From positions 558,001-622,000 of the forward strand of contig NZ_SMGO01000002.1 of the NCBI RefSeq assembly GCF_004339765.1: 64,000 nt of DNA, in the 5' to 3' direction. Each line of letters opens with the position of its first letter. Position 1 is the first letter of the stretch. Under the pieces are notes generated by a model, which searched no databases, had not been told where the DNA came from, and saw nothing but the letters and a program-made list of their open reading frames with translations. A program made the position numbers and the translations under genes. The DNA is from Albibacterium bauzanense (GTDB lineage: Bacteria; Bacteroidota; Bacteroidia; Sphingobacteriales; Sphingobacteriaceae). Below are positions 1 through 7,303 of the stretch, one piece after another.

Positions 1-530
1 TAGTAAGCTATAAGGAAGAAAAAGCCGACGATAAGGAATGGGAAAAGGTTTATGAAGTTTTTTTATTAGCTGTTCAGGAGTTTCAACAATTTAGGATGGA
101 TGAAGGTGCAGTTCTGAAAACAGACTTAGCCATGCGTTCTAATAAATTATTAGGATTACTTAGTCAGGTAGAAGCAAAAGAAACAAGCCGTATTCCTTTG
201 ATTCGCGAAAAGATTAATCATTACCTGGAAGAAGCAGTAGGCAAAGAGAATGTTGATAAAAATCGCTTTGAACAAGAGCTGATCTATTACATTGATAAAC
301 TGGATATCACAGAAGAGAAGGTTAGACTAAGGAGCCATTGCAATTATTTCATTAAAGCTTTAGAAAGCGAAGATGCAAATGGAAAGAAACTAGGGTTTAT
401 ATCACAAGAAATGGGACGTGAAATTAATACCTTAGGGTCAAAAGCAAACAATGCCGAGATTCAGCAAACAGTTGTGCAAATGAAGGAGGAGTTGGAGAAG
501 ATCAAAGAACAACTATTGAATGTTTTGTAA
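1..530 (+). CDS. yicC: YicC family endoribonuclease, C-terminal part (5' end outside window)
   Basis: The reading frame is open from position 3, before the first internal ATG at 96, so the gene starts upstream of the window and about 175 C-terminal residues are visible. These contain the DUF1732 end of the YicC family, with its hallmark stretch EMGREINTLGSKANN followed by a helical tail ending in KIKEQLLNVL. YicC proteins are conserved RNases/stress-related proteins. The gene is followed at once by gmk and nadD in the same direction, so the three probably share a transcript. Family assignment is secure. The cellular role in this organism is not shown by the sequence. Confidence 0.9.
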   Translation, partial: VSYKEEKADDKEWEKVYEVFLLAVQEFQQFRMDEGAVLKTDLAMRSNKLLGLLSQVEAKETSRIPLIREKINHYLEEAVGKENVDKNRFEQELIYYIDKLDITEEKVRLRSHCNYFIKALESEDANGKKLGFISQEMGREINTLGSKANNAEIQQTVVQMKEELEKIKEQLLNVL

Positions 531-531
531 T

Positions 532-1119
532 ATGGAAGGTAAACTTATTATATTTTCGGCTCCTTCAGGAGCAGGGAAAACTACCATTGTTAAACATTTG
601 CTTAGTAAATTCCCAGATAAATTAGCTTTCTCGATTTCAGCCAGTACCCGCCAGCCACGGACTAATGAAGTAGATGGAAAAGACTATTACTTTATCTCCA
701 AAGAAGCATTTCTACATAAAATTGCGCATAAAGAATTTGTCGAATTCGAAGAGGTATATTCAGGAACCTTTTATGGAACCCTGCGCTCTGAAATAGATAG
801 AATTTGGGCAAGTGGAAAAATCGTTATATTTGATATTGATGTAATTGGTGGGTTGCATTTAAAAAAGAAATTTGGCAAACAGGCTTTAGCCATCTTTGTT
901 CAACCGCCATCATTAGACATATTAATACATCGTTTACGTTCTCGGGGAACTGATAGCGAAGATAAATTAAAAGAACGTATTGCGAAAGCAGATAAAGAGT
1001 TGAAATTTTCTAGCGAATTCGATATCATTCTCGAAAATGATAACCTGGAGGATGCATGCATTCAGGCAGAAAAGCTTGTAGAGAGTTTTTATACGAACAA
1101 TTTGGTGGTCAATGAGTAA
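532..1119 (+). CDS. gmk: Guanylate kinase
   Basis: Phosphorylates GMP to GDP with ATP in the cytoplasm, an essential step in purine nucleotide synthesis. The N-terminus reads MEGKLIIFSAPSGAGKTT, with the P-loop SAPSGAGKTT right at the start, followed by the GMP-binding stretch around STRQPRTNEVDGKDYYF. Length 195 residues is normal for the family. An ATG at 520 would add four residues (MFCN) and overlap yicC by 11 bases; I prefer 532 because family members begin directly with M-x-GKLIIFSAPSGAGK. The 3' end overlaps nadD by 8 bases, which points to translational coupling. Confidence 0.96.
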   Translation: MEGKLIIFSAPSGAGKTTIVKHLLSKFPDKLAFSISASTRQPRTNEVDGKDYYFISKEAFLHKIAHKEFVEFEEVYSGTFYGTLRSEIDRIWASGKIVIFDIDVIGGLHLKKKFGKQALAIFVQPPSLDILIHRLRSRGTDSEDKLKERIAKADKELKFSSEFDIILENDNLEDACIQAEKLVESFYTNNLVVNE

Positions 1120-1687
1120 AATAGGTTTGTTCTTCGGATCGTTTAACCCCATTCATATCGGACATCTGATAATTGCCAATTATATGGCTAATCATACAGA
1201 CCTATCCGAAGTATGGTTGGTGGTATCCCCACACAATCCTTTAAAGAAGAAAGATAACCTGGCTAATATGTACGACCGTTTGGAGATGGTTAATTTAGCA
1301 CTTGCTGATGCTGAAAATATAAAGAGTAGTGATTTCGAGTTCCGACTTAAACAGCCTTCCTATACCATTGATACATTAACCCATCTTAAAGAGCGCTATC
1401 CTCAAAAGGAATTTGTTCTGATCATGGGTTCAGATAATTTGGTTAGTTTGAAGAAATGGAAGAATTATGAGATCATCCTTCGTGATTATCAGATCTACGT
1501 TTATCCGCGTCCGGATTATTATGATGAGGAAATGGCAAAGCATTCATCCATCACCATTACTACAACACCTTTAATGGAATTCTCTTCCACCTTTATCCGA
1601 AAATCAGTTGCAGCTAATAAGAACATCAAGTACTTTCTGCCTGATGCTGTGATAGATTTTATTGATAAGAAAGGTTTATATCGTTAG
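1112..1687 (+). CDS. nadD: Nicotinate-nucleotide adenylyltransferase
   Basis: Transfers AMP from ATP to nicotinic acid mononucleotide to give deamido-NAD, a late step of NAD synthesis. The nucleotidyltransferase signature is clear: GLFFGSFNPIHIGHL near the N-terminus (the HIGH-type motif) and SSTFIRKSV near the C-terminus (the ISSTxxR-type motif). The length of 191 residues fits. The start overlaps the end of gmk by 8 bases. Its stop overlaps by 4 bases the stop of the convergent flavoprotein gene. Confidence 0.95.
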   Translation: MSKIGLFFGSFNPIHIGHLIIANYMANHTDLSEVWLVVSPHNPLKKKDNLANMYDRLEMVNLALADAENIKSSDFEFRLKQPSYTIDTLTHLKERYPQKEFVLIMGSDNLVSLKKWKNYEIILRDYQIYVYPRPDYYDEEMAKHSSITITTTPLMEFSSTFIRKSVAANKNIKYFLPDAVIDFIDKKGLYR

Positions 1688-3234
1688 AATTTCCATTTCA
1701 TTACCTCAATCATATAGGTATCAATCAGGTTGGCATTAACAACATCGTGTATATAGGCAATATACATATCTGGACGTACTAAGATCATTTTATTTTGCTC
1801 CTGATTTATCTCAAAAGCGTCAAAGACGGCTTGATTCTTAGATGAATAAGGCAGGTAAAACAGATGCATATAGCTGGTATATTTTTGCTTCATCCATTGA
1901 GCTAAAATAAAAAGAGAGTTGTTGCTCAGGTTTCCCAATACCAATAAAACAAAGCCCGGGCGCTTACACCATTGAAACAGATCGGTTTCCTCCTGCTTCT
2001 TTTCATCATAAATATTAATAAAAGGAAGTCTGTCTCCTGCCTTAATCTTCCTTCCTCGAGAATGATGAACCGATAGATTGCTCTTCTGATAATTAGAATC
2101 AACATCATACCAATCACTCTTCTCGAGAATCTTTTTTATAGAATATTTACGTGTGTTATAAGGTAAAATTAACGAGCCTTTAAATAGCTTAAATAGCCAG
2201 CTGATTTTCTTAAAACGAGCATCGTTTATGCCCTTCCGTTCTTCCTGATAGGAATTTAACAACGATTCTTCTTGTTTGCCCAGGCAAATGTTTGCAAGCT
2301 TCCACCCGATATTGTAGGCATCTTGCATGCCGCTATTAATCTCATTTCCCATAAATCCGGATTGCCGAAAAACAGCATTTCCAATTAGTAGACAGCGTTG
2401 TTTATAACATTCATTGGCTAAATACGATTGTAAAACAGTTGTTTTATGCCACTCCTCGGATTCAACAGGGATAGAAAAGCCTAAAGCTTTATCCAAATGT
2501 TGCTTAATATCGTTAAAGTCTATTTCTAATGAGGTTCCTTTTGGTAAAGACCCCACAAAATCATAGCTCCCAGAATCGTTAATGGGTGTGGCAAATGCAA
2601 AACCATTTCCTTTTAAAAATAAGTGTTGGTTTCGGTTATGTAATTCGTCTGTTCGAAGAACCAATTGATAAATAGAGCGATTAGTTGACCAGTGATTATA
2701 AGAAATATTGAGGTTCTCCTTTATATTAAATTGTTCTTTCTCGGCAACTACTAACCATTTAAAGATCCTGGTGCCAACATGGCCATCTTTGTTTAATTCA
2801 ATACGAACGGTGCTGGAGTTTTGGTTAAAACTTATTAATTCCGAATTCCAATAGATCGGACAAGCTTTAACCGTCAGGTAGTTTATCAGTACTTCCTCAA
2901 TTTTTCGCTGCTCAATATTTAATAGAGAAGAGAATCCTGACTCTGAAACCCATTGAGCATAGCTAATGTAATTAATAACCTCACTTTCTATCTGTATCGC
3001 AAGTCCATCACATTCTAAACCTGCATGCAATAGTTCGTTAACCAGATCCAATTGATTGAATATTTCAAATGTTCTTGGTTGAAGGAGGATAGAAGGTGAT
3101 ATTTTTGAAGACGAAGATTTGTGATCAATAACAACAGGATGTATACCAAACCTTAATAATTGGGCTGCCAGGAGTAGGCCTGCAGGGTTAGCACCAATAA
3201 TTAAAACTGTATCTGTTTGATCACCAGTATTCAT
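1684..3234 (-). CDS. FAD-dependent monooxygenase-like protein with altered FAD motifs
   Basis: The 516-residue protein has the overall layout of the PheA/TfdB (aromatic ring hydroxylase) flavoprotein family: an N-terminal Rossmann segment (VLIIGANPAGLLLAAQLLR), a central sheet domain, the segment LIGNAVFRQSGFMGNEINSG, and a thioredoxin-like C-terminal region. The key FAD-binding residues are changed. GxGxxG reads GANPAG, the GD motif reads GN, and no DG motif is seen where family members have one (here WLVVAEKEQF). It may bind FAD weakly or be non-catalytic. It follows the RsmI-like gene with no spacing, so the two are likely cotranscribed. Substrate unknown. Confidence 0.75.
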   Translation of the reverse strand: MNTGDQTDTVLIIGANPAGLLLAAQLLRFGIHPVVIDHKSSSSKISPSILLQPRTFEIFNQLDLVNELLHAGLECDGLAIQIESEVINYISYAQWVSESGFSSLLNIEQRKIEEVLINYLTVKACPIYWNSELISFNQNSSTVRIELNKDGHVGTRIFKWLVVAEKEQFNIKENLNISYNHWSTNRSIYQLVLRTDELHNRNQHLFLKGNGFAFATPINDSGSYDFVGSLPKGTSLEIDFNDIKQHLDKALGFSIPVESEEWHKTTVLQSYLANECYKQRCLLIGNAVFRQSGFMGNEINSGMQDAYNIGWKLANICLGKQEESLLNSYQEERKGINDARFKKISWLFKLFKGSLILPYNTRKYSIKKILEKSDWYDVDSNYQKSNLSVHHSRGRKIKAGDRLPFINIYDEKKQEETDLFQWCKRPGFVLLVLGNLSNNSLFILAQWMKQKYTSYMHLFYLPYSSKNQAVFDAFEINQEQNKMILVRPDMYIAYIHDVVNANLIDTYMIEVMKWKF

Positions 3235-3942
3235 TTAGAATAGTAAAAAGATAGCGGGTATTTTATGAAGGTCGATCTTTCTTTTCTTCCAATCTTTTAT
3301 TGATTCGCTGATAATAACTTCATCCACACCTGTTAAATTACAGGCAATGCATAGCATCCTTTGATCACTGCAGGTATTCAGGATGGTTTCTAACATTCGA
3401 TTGTTTCTGAACGGTGTTTCTATAAAGATCTGGGTTTGTTGTTTTTTCGAAGCGTCCTGTTCTAATTGTGCTAATCTTTTTGCACGAGGCTCCTTATCTA
3501 TGGGTAAATAACCGTGAAAGGCAAAACTTTGTCCGTTAAAGCCAGATGCCATTAAGCCCAACATAATAGAGCTGGGGCCTACTAATGGAGAAACCTTTAT
3601 GCCTAATTTATGAGCATGCGCAATAATGTCTGCACCCGGATCTGCAATACCCGGGCAACCCGCCTCACTCATTAAGCCAACATCTTTGCCTGCTAATAAA
3701 CCTTTAAAGAAAACGTTGATAGAAGCCCGTTCTCTTTTATGCTTTCCATAATCATGAATTGTAAGATTGCTTTGCGGAGTTTTGAGACCAGCTTCTTTTA
3801 AGAATTTGCGTGCAGTCTTTTCATTTTCAACAATATATTCATCAATGTGATTAATTGTATCACTCAAATAAGGAGTAAAGGAAGCAGCACCTGCTAAAGG
3901 AGCTAATGGAACAGGGATTAGAAAGAGACAGCCTTTTTTCAT
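3235..3942 (-). CDS. SAM-dependent methyltransferase, RsmI/tetrapyrrole-methylase fold
   Basis: The 235-residue protein matches the short RsmI-like paralogue found in many Bacteroidota. The family signature is seen as DVGLMSEAGCPGIADPGADI and VSPLVGPSSIMLGLMASGFN, corresponding to the SDAGTPGISDPG and GPSA segments of RsmI (16S rRNA C1402 2'-O-methyltransferase). It is shorter than true RsmI (about 280 residues), lacking the C-terminal extension, so I do not give it that symbol; its target could be rRNA or something else. Its stop abuts the flavoprotein gene start. Confidence 0.82.
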   Translation of the reverse strand: MKKGCLFLIPVPLAPLAGAASFTPYLSDTINHIDEYIVENEKTARKFLKEAGLKTPQSNLTIHDYGKHKRERASINVFFKGLLAGKDVGLMSEAGCPGIADPGADIIAHAHKLGIKVSPLVGPSSIMLGLMASGFNGQSFAFHGYLPIDKEPRAKRLAQLEQDASKKQQTQIFIETPFRNNRMLETILNTCSDQRMLCIACNLTGVDEVIISESIKDWKKRKIDLHKIPAIFLLF

Positions 3943-4091
3943 CAGAATAAATTGTTTTTAGTTGTGATGAAGCTATCATGAGTGTTTATTTTATCTCGAT
4001 TTGTGCAGTTTGCAAACTCATGATGGTTTCATTTACAAATATGATGTTTTATCAGATAAGCGGGCTATTAAACGATGATAAATTGAAAAAG

Positions 4092-4122
4092 AAAAAGGGA
4101 GATCGCTATAATCTCCCTTTTT
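4092..4122. terminator. Bidirectional terminator hairpin
   Basis: Perfect 12-bp stem AAAAAGGGAGAT / ATCTCCCTTTTT around a 7-nt loop, with A-run on one side and T-run on the other, so it can work on either strand. It lies upstream of, not after, the RsmI-like gene. It could back up the terminator at 4301-4339 for the minus-strand thioredoxin operon or end an unidentified plus-strand transcript. Confidence 0.7.
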
Positions 4123-4300
4123 CTAAAAAAATCAACATAAAAAATCAACAATTAAAAATTTTTTGTTTTTCTTAAAGCTTAACCTTGTAATACTTGACTG
4201 AAACAGATAGATGGCTTTCTAAAATAGGCTTTAAGTACGTTCCCTTAACTAGTGTTAAATTTAACAAAAAATTCGAAGCGGATCCAATTAAGTTTTCAAC

Positions 4301-4339
4301 AGAAAATGGGTTATCAACATAAGATTGTTAATAACCCAT
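4301..4339 (-). terminator. Terminator of the peroxiredoxin-thioredoxin-DUF6952 operon
   Basis: On the minus strand, 20 bases past the last stop codon, ATGGGTTAT pairs with ATAACCCAT, the stem continuing past one mismatch (AACA/TGTT), followed by TTTTC. Confidence 0.65.
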
Positions 4340-4360
4340 CATCACTTATAATCTAAAAAG

Positions 4361-4621
4361 CTATTTATCGATAGATCCCAGAACGCGTTTCATAAAGCTA
4401 TTTAATGCTTCCTTTTTGTCCATTCCTTCGTTTTTAATAAGTTTGTCAACTTCCAATGCACCATACATATTTGAAAGTAATTCACCTATCACATCTAATT
4501 CTTCATCTTTTAAACCTGGCGCATCAATGATAGACTCTAATGTTTCAATAGTTTCGATTACAAAGTCTTCGTCATTATCCTCAATAAATTGAGTCAAATG
4601 CTTAATTACTGGTAATTTCAT
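4361..4621 (-). CDS. Small acidic protein, DUF6952-like
   Basis: An 86-residue soluble, largely helical and acidic protein (begins MKLPVIKHLTQFIEDNDEDF). I recognise it as the small protein (DUF6952, by recall) that habitually follows a thioredoxin-like gene in Bacteroidota peroxide-defence operons. No catalytic motif and no cysteine is visible. Its start overlaps the thioredoxin gene by 20 bases, so it is translated from the same message. The function is unknown; the constant neighbourhood suggests a role with the thioredoxin/peroxiredoxin pair. Confidence 0.8.
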   Translation of the reverse strand: MKLPVIKHLTQFIEDNDEDFVIETIETLESIIDAPGLKDEELDVIGELLSNMYGALEVDKLIKNEGMDKKEALNSFMKRVLGSIDK

Positions 4622-4916
4622 TTATCAATTGTGCTAAGGGCTCTAACTTATTTGTTTGTACTTGATTCAATAATTTACCACCCTTAAAAGTGGCAAAAGT
4701 TGGCAAGTTATTTACATTCGCTAATTTTCTTGATTCAGGAAAATTCTCCGCATCAGCAATAACAAATTTATAACTCTCATTCTCTGAAGCCGCTTTCTTA
4801 AACTTTGGCTTCATAATTTTGCAGTTTCCGCACCATGAAGCAGAATATTGTACAACGACAATGTCGTTATCATTTACTATTTCTGCTAAATTGTCTTTAT
4901 CTAATTCTAATATCAT
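4602..4916 (-). CDS. Thioredoxin family protein
   Basis: A 104-residue single-domain cytoplasmic thioredoxin fold with the active site ASWCGNCKIMKP. The dithiol motif is CGNC instead of the CGPC of classical thioredoxin, and the cis-proline segment is NLPTFATFKGGK. No signal peptide. It lies 11 bases after the peroxiredoxin gene and overlaps the next small gene, so it is probably the reductant or partner of that peroxiredoxin. Family secure; electron donor unknown. Confidence 0.92.
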   Translation of the reverse strand: MILELDKDNLAEIVNDNDIVVVQYSASWCGNCKIMKPKFKKAASENESYKFVIADAENFPESRKLANVNNLPTFATFKGGKLLNQVQTNKLEPLAQLINEITSN

Positions 4917-4927
4917 CTTCTTTTATT

Positions 4928-5566
4928 TTAGTGAGCTGCTAAATAACTTGCAACTCCATCGCGATTCGCATTCATTGCATCTTTTCCTTCTTCCCAGTTA
5001 GCCGGACAAACTTCTCCGAATTTCTGAACATGAGCATAAGCATCAATTAAGCGAATATATTCTTTTACATTTCTACCCAAAGGCATATCATTCACACTTT
5101 CATGAAAGACTTTGCCGGTTTCATCTATTAAGTATGTGGCTCTATAAGAAACATTAGATCCTTCAATGATCATTGTATCCAATTCCTCATCATATTCAGC
5201 TTTTTGAACGTCTAATATTCCTAATACATTGGATAGATTACGAGTAGTATCTGCAATAATAGGATAGGTAACTCCTTCGATACCACCATTGTCTTTAGCT
5301 GTATTTAACCATGCAAAGTGAACTTCATTTGTATCACAAGATGCTCCGATTACAATCGTATTACGTTTTTCAAATTCAGGAAGAGCTTCTTGAAAGGCAT
5401 GTAGTTCTGTTGGACAAACAAAAGTAAAATCTTTTGGGTACCAGAATAATAAAACTTTTTTACCTTTTGAACTGGCTTCCTGAAAAATATTAATTTTTAA
5501 ATCGTCGCCCATATAATCCATCGCATCCACTGTAATGTTTGGGAATTTCTTTCCTACTAAACTCAT
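4928..5566 (-). CDS. 2-Cys peroxiredoxin (AhpC/Prx1 type)
   Basis: Thiol peroxidase that reduces hydrogen peroxide and organic hydroperoxides. The peroxidatic cysteine sits in DFTFVCPTELHAF and the resolving cysteine in GEVCPANW, so this is a typical 2-Cys enzyme of 212 residues. The open frame continues upstream to 5737, but I place the start at 5566 (MSLVGKKFPNITVDAM): this is the family N-terminus, and a TAnnTTTG promoter element lies at 5603-5610, inside the longer frame. It heads an operon with thioredoxin and a DUF6952-like protein, forming a peroxide detoxification unit. Confidence 0.94.
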   Translation of the reverse strand: MSLVGKKFPNITVDAMDYMGDDLKINIFQEASSKGKKVLLFWYPKDFTFVCPTELHAFQEALPEFEKRNTIVIGASCDTNEVHFAWLNTAKDNGGIEGVTYPIIADTTRNLSNVLGILDVQKAEYDEELDTMIIEGSNVSYRATYLIDETGKVFHESVNDMPLGRNVKEYIRLIDAYAHVQKFGEVCPANWEEGKDAMNANRDGVASYLAAH

Positions 5567-5602
5567 AATTTTATTTTCTTTTATTGTTGTTTTTTGATGG
5601 TG

Positions 5603-5610
5603 CAAATATA
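5603..5610 (-). promoter_or_regulatory. -7 promoter element of the peroxiredoxin operon
   Basis: Minus strand reads TATATTTG, an exact match to the Bacteroidota -7 consensus TAnnTTTG, 37 bases before the chosen start codon. No clear -33 TTG was seen. Confidence 0.6.
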
Positions 5611-5765
5611 CATAATACATCCCTTTTAAGGTATCTTTTATATTGATATCATATAGTCTAAATCTATAGTGACAATAGTATGATATTGCTAAAAACAATA
5701 CTTGTCTGTACTTAAACAATTCTACAATTATTTCCAAATAAGCGTGAAAATATTATTCGAAATCG

Positions 5766-5773
5766 TATTTTTG
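5766..5773 (+). promoter_or_regulatory. -7 promoter element of tRNA-Arg
   Basis: TATTTTTG matches TAnnTTTG and ends 8 bases before the first base of the tRNA, the expected spacing for a stable-RNA promoter. Confidence 0.65.
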
Positions 5774-5781
5774 CGGACTAT

Positions 5782-5853
5782 GGCCTCGTAGTTCAACGGA
5801 TAGAATAGAAGTTTCCTAAACTTTAGATATGAGTTCGATTCTCGTCGAGGCCA
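5782..5853 (+). tRNA. tRNA-Arg (anticodon CCT)
   Basis: Cloverleaf folds completely in 72 nt. The acceptor stem GGCCTCG/CGAGGCC is perfect. The D-arm is GTTC/GAAT, the anticodon stem GAAGT/ACTTT with loop TTCCTAA giving anticodon CCT, and the T-arm ATGAG/CTCGT with loop TTCGATT. The discriminator base is A. CCA is not encoded. It reads AGG codons. Confidence 0.95.
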
Positions 5854-5861
5854 CAAAAATA

Positions 5862-5896
5862 AAAACCTACTTAGCCAAAATTAAGTAGGTTTTTTG
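5862..5896 (+). terminator. Terminator of tRNA-Arg
   Basis: Perfect stem AACCTACTTA / TAAGTAGGTT around an 8-nt loop, followed by a run of T, 9 bases after the tRNA. Confidence 0.88.
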
Positions 5897-5961
5897 TTTT
5901 ATCATAAATCAGACAAATCTTCAATAGAATATTGACACGAATTTTAATTTATTGAATCAAT

Positions 5962-6003
5962 AATATCACGCCATGAAATATTTGTAATTTCATGGGTGAT
6001 ATT
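5962..6003 (+). promoter_or_regulatory. Large inverted repeat upstream of the ECF sigma gene
   Basis: Left arm AATATCAC-g-CCATGAAAT (5962-5979) and right arm ATTTCATGGGTGATATT (5987-6003) pair over 17 bp around a 7-nt loop, with one bulged G at 5970. It ends 44 bases before the sigma-factor start. It is not followed by a T-run, and tRNA-Arg already has its own terminator, so an operator or leader hairpin for the sigma gene is more likely than a terminator. Confidence 0.6.
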
Positions 6004-6047
6004 TTGTTCATATAATACACTTAATAATAAACACTCAATATATAATA

Positions 6048-6581
6048 ATGGATAACGACAGATTATCAACGGTTGAACTGCGTGAAACTTTTTTTATGGC
6101 GCTTTACAAAAAGGCTTTTTTCCCTGTTAGCCGTTATGTAGCGCGGATGGGAGGCAGCTTTGAAGAAGCTCAAGATATTTTTCAGGATGCGCTAGTTATA
6201 TACTATGAAAAAGTAATGTCTGCGCAGGACGAAATCATTTTAAATGAGAAAACGTATGTGTTAGGTATTGCTAAAAGATTATGGCTTCAGCGTTATAAAA
6301 CCAGTGGTAAGAATCAGCCTTTAAATGATTATGATATTGAAGCTGTACCTGATGAACAACTGGCTACCGCCAAAATACTGTATTATCTTGAATCTGCTGG
6401 TAAGAAATGCATGGAATTGCTAAAAGCTTATTATTATGATCATTTATCAGTCGGAAATATTGCAACGTTGTTTGGTTACTCAAGTACGCATTCAGCTACG
6501 GTAGCAAAATATAAATGCCTGGAAAAAGTTAGAGAAACTGTTAAAGAAAAATCATTGAATTATGCGGACTTCATTGAATAA
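6048..6581 (+). CDS. ECF-type RNA polymerase sigma factor
   Basis: A 177-residue sigma-70 family protein. Region 2 is visible at about residues 10-75 (FEEAQDIFQDALVIYYEKV, the helix contacting core and -10 DNA) and region 4 as a helix-turn-helix near residues 120-165 (SVGNIATLFGYSSTHSATVA). It should direct RNA polymerase to a small set of stress or surface-function promoters. It overlaps the next gene by 20 bases. The large inverted repeat at 5962-6003 lies in its leader or promoter region. The regulon cannot be read from this window. Confidence 0.88.
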   Translation: MDNDRLSTVELRETFFMALYKKAFFPVSRYVARMGGSFEEAQDIFQDALVIYYEKVMSAQDEIILNEKTYVLGIAKRLWLQRYKTSGKNQPLNDYDIEAVPDEQLATAKILYYLESAGKKCMELLKAYYYDHLSVGNIATLFGYSSTHSATVAKYKCLEKVRETVKEKSLNYADFIE

Positions 6582-6834
6582 TATCAAAACTATTGACGAC
6601 TATGTTTCAGGTCGAATGGCCCCTGATGATGCGCTTTTGTTTGAGGCCAACATGTTATTGAACGATGATCTGAGAAACGAAATAAATGATCAGCAAAAAA
6701 CGTATGCAATTATCAGGAAATATAGCCGGAAAAAGGTAAAGGGTGAGATCATTGCTGTGCAAAAAATATTTACTACTGCACCACAATATCAGGGCTTTAT
6801 GCAGCGCATTGCCAACCTATTTAAAAAGCAATGA
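6562..6834 (+). CDS. Small anti-sigma-like partner of the ECF sigma factor
   Basis: A 90-residue protein starting inside the end of the sigma gene (20-base overlap). Its N-terminal half (IDDYVSGRMAPDDALLFEAN, then a charged helical stretch) resembles the cytoplasmic N-terminal part of Bacteroidota anti-sigma factors. It lacks the membrane segment and periplasmic domain that usually follow, and has no zinc-binding HxxxCxxC. I infer a soluble regulator of the sigma factor from overlap and this weak resemblance; it could also be a truncated anti-sigma. Basic C-terminus (NLFKKQ). Confidence 0.6.
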   Translation: MRTSLNNIKTIDDYVSGRMAPDDALLFEANMLLNDDLRNEINDQQKTYAIIRKYSRKKVKGEIIAVQKIFTTAPQYQGFMQRIANLFKKQ

Positions 6835-6928
6835 AACAAGGACAAGCTATCCTTAATCTAGACCATACAGTAGGGAATACAGACTAAATCTGTTTATATA
6901 ATTAGAGTTAAAAAATAAATGTAATATC

Positions 6929-7294
6929 ATGAATGAAGAGAGAATACTTAAAAATCAAGAGCTAATTAAAGATGCTTATGCTGCTTTTAACGCCAGAAAT
7001 ATTGATGCAATATTGCAGGTTATGCACCCGGAGGTAAAATGGTCAAAAGCATGGGAAGGAGATTATGCAAATGGACATGATGAAGTTAAAGCTTACTGGC
7101 AAAGACAATGGAAAGAGATTGATCCGAACGTTATTCCGGTTGGTTTTCGTGAAAGAGAAAACGGAACTTTAGAAGTTGAAGTTCAACAACTGGTGAAAGA
7201 TTTCGATGGCAATATTTTATTTGATGGAAAAGTAATGCATGTATATGTAATTAGTGATGGTTTACTGCAACAGATGGATATTGAAATGAGCTGA
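6929..7294 (+). CDS. SnoaL-like / NTF2-fold protein
   Basis: A 121-residue protein with the cone-shaped NTF2-like pattern: an N-terminal helix (ELIKDAYAAFNARNIDAILQ), MHPEVKWSK, then beta strands ending in KVMHVYVISDGLLQQMDIE. This matches the SnoaL-like polyketide cyclase / nuclear transport factor 2 family group, whose members range from isomerases to non-enzymatic ligand binders. No signal peptide. It sits alone between the sigma pair and a convergent Nudix-type regulator. Ligand or substrate unknown. Confidence 0.8.
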   Translation: MNEERILKNQELIKDAYAAFNARNIDAILQVMHPEVKWSKAWEGDYANGHDEVKAYWQRQWKEIDPNVIPVGFRERENGTLEVEVQQLVKDFDGNILFDGKVMHVYVISDGLLQQMDIEMS

Positions 7295-7303
7295 TATAAT
7301 GTC

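Larger units (their letters stand above)
3943..4360. other. Gene-free gap with two strong stem-loops
   Basis: No convincing coding region. A 65-codon frame exists at 3978-4175 on the plus strand, but it runs straight through a terminator hairpin and has low-complexity composition. The gap holds a 12-bp self-palindrome AGTTTGCAAACT near 4008 and two terminators (listed separately). A short transcript from about 3950 to 4122 is possible but unproven. Confidence 0.6.

Noticed and set aside
3978-4175. 65-codon plus-strand frame
   Set aside because: It crosses a perfect terminator hairpin, is low in complexity and has no recognisable sequence; treated as non-coding.
5567-5737. N-terminal extension of the peroxiredoxin
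   Set aside because: The extra 57 residues are not found in the family, are Tyr/Ile-rich, and contain the likely promoter; the start at 5566 is better.
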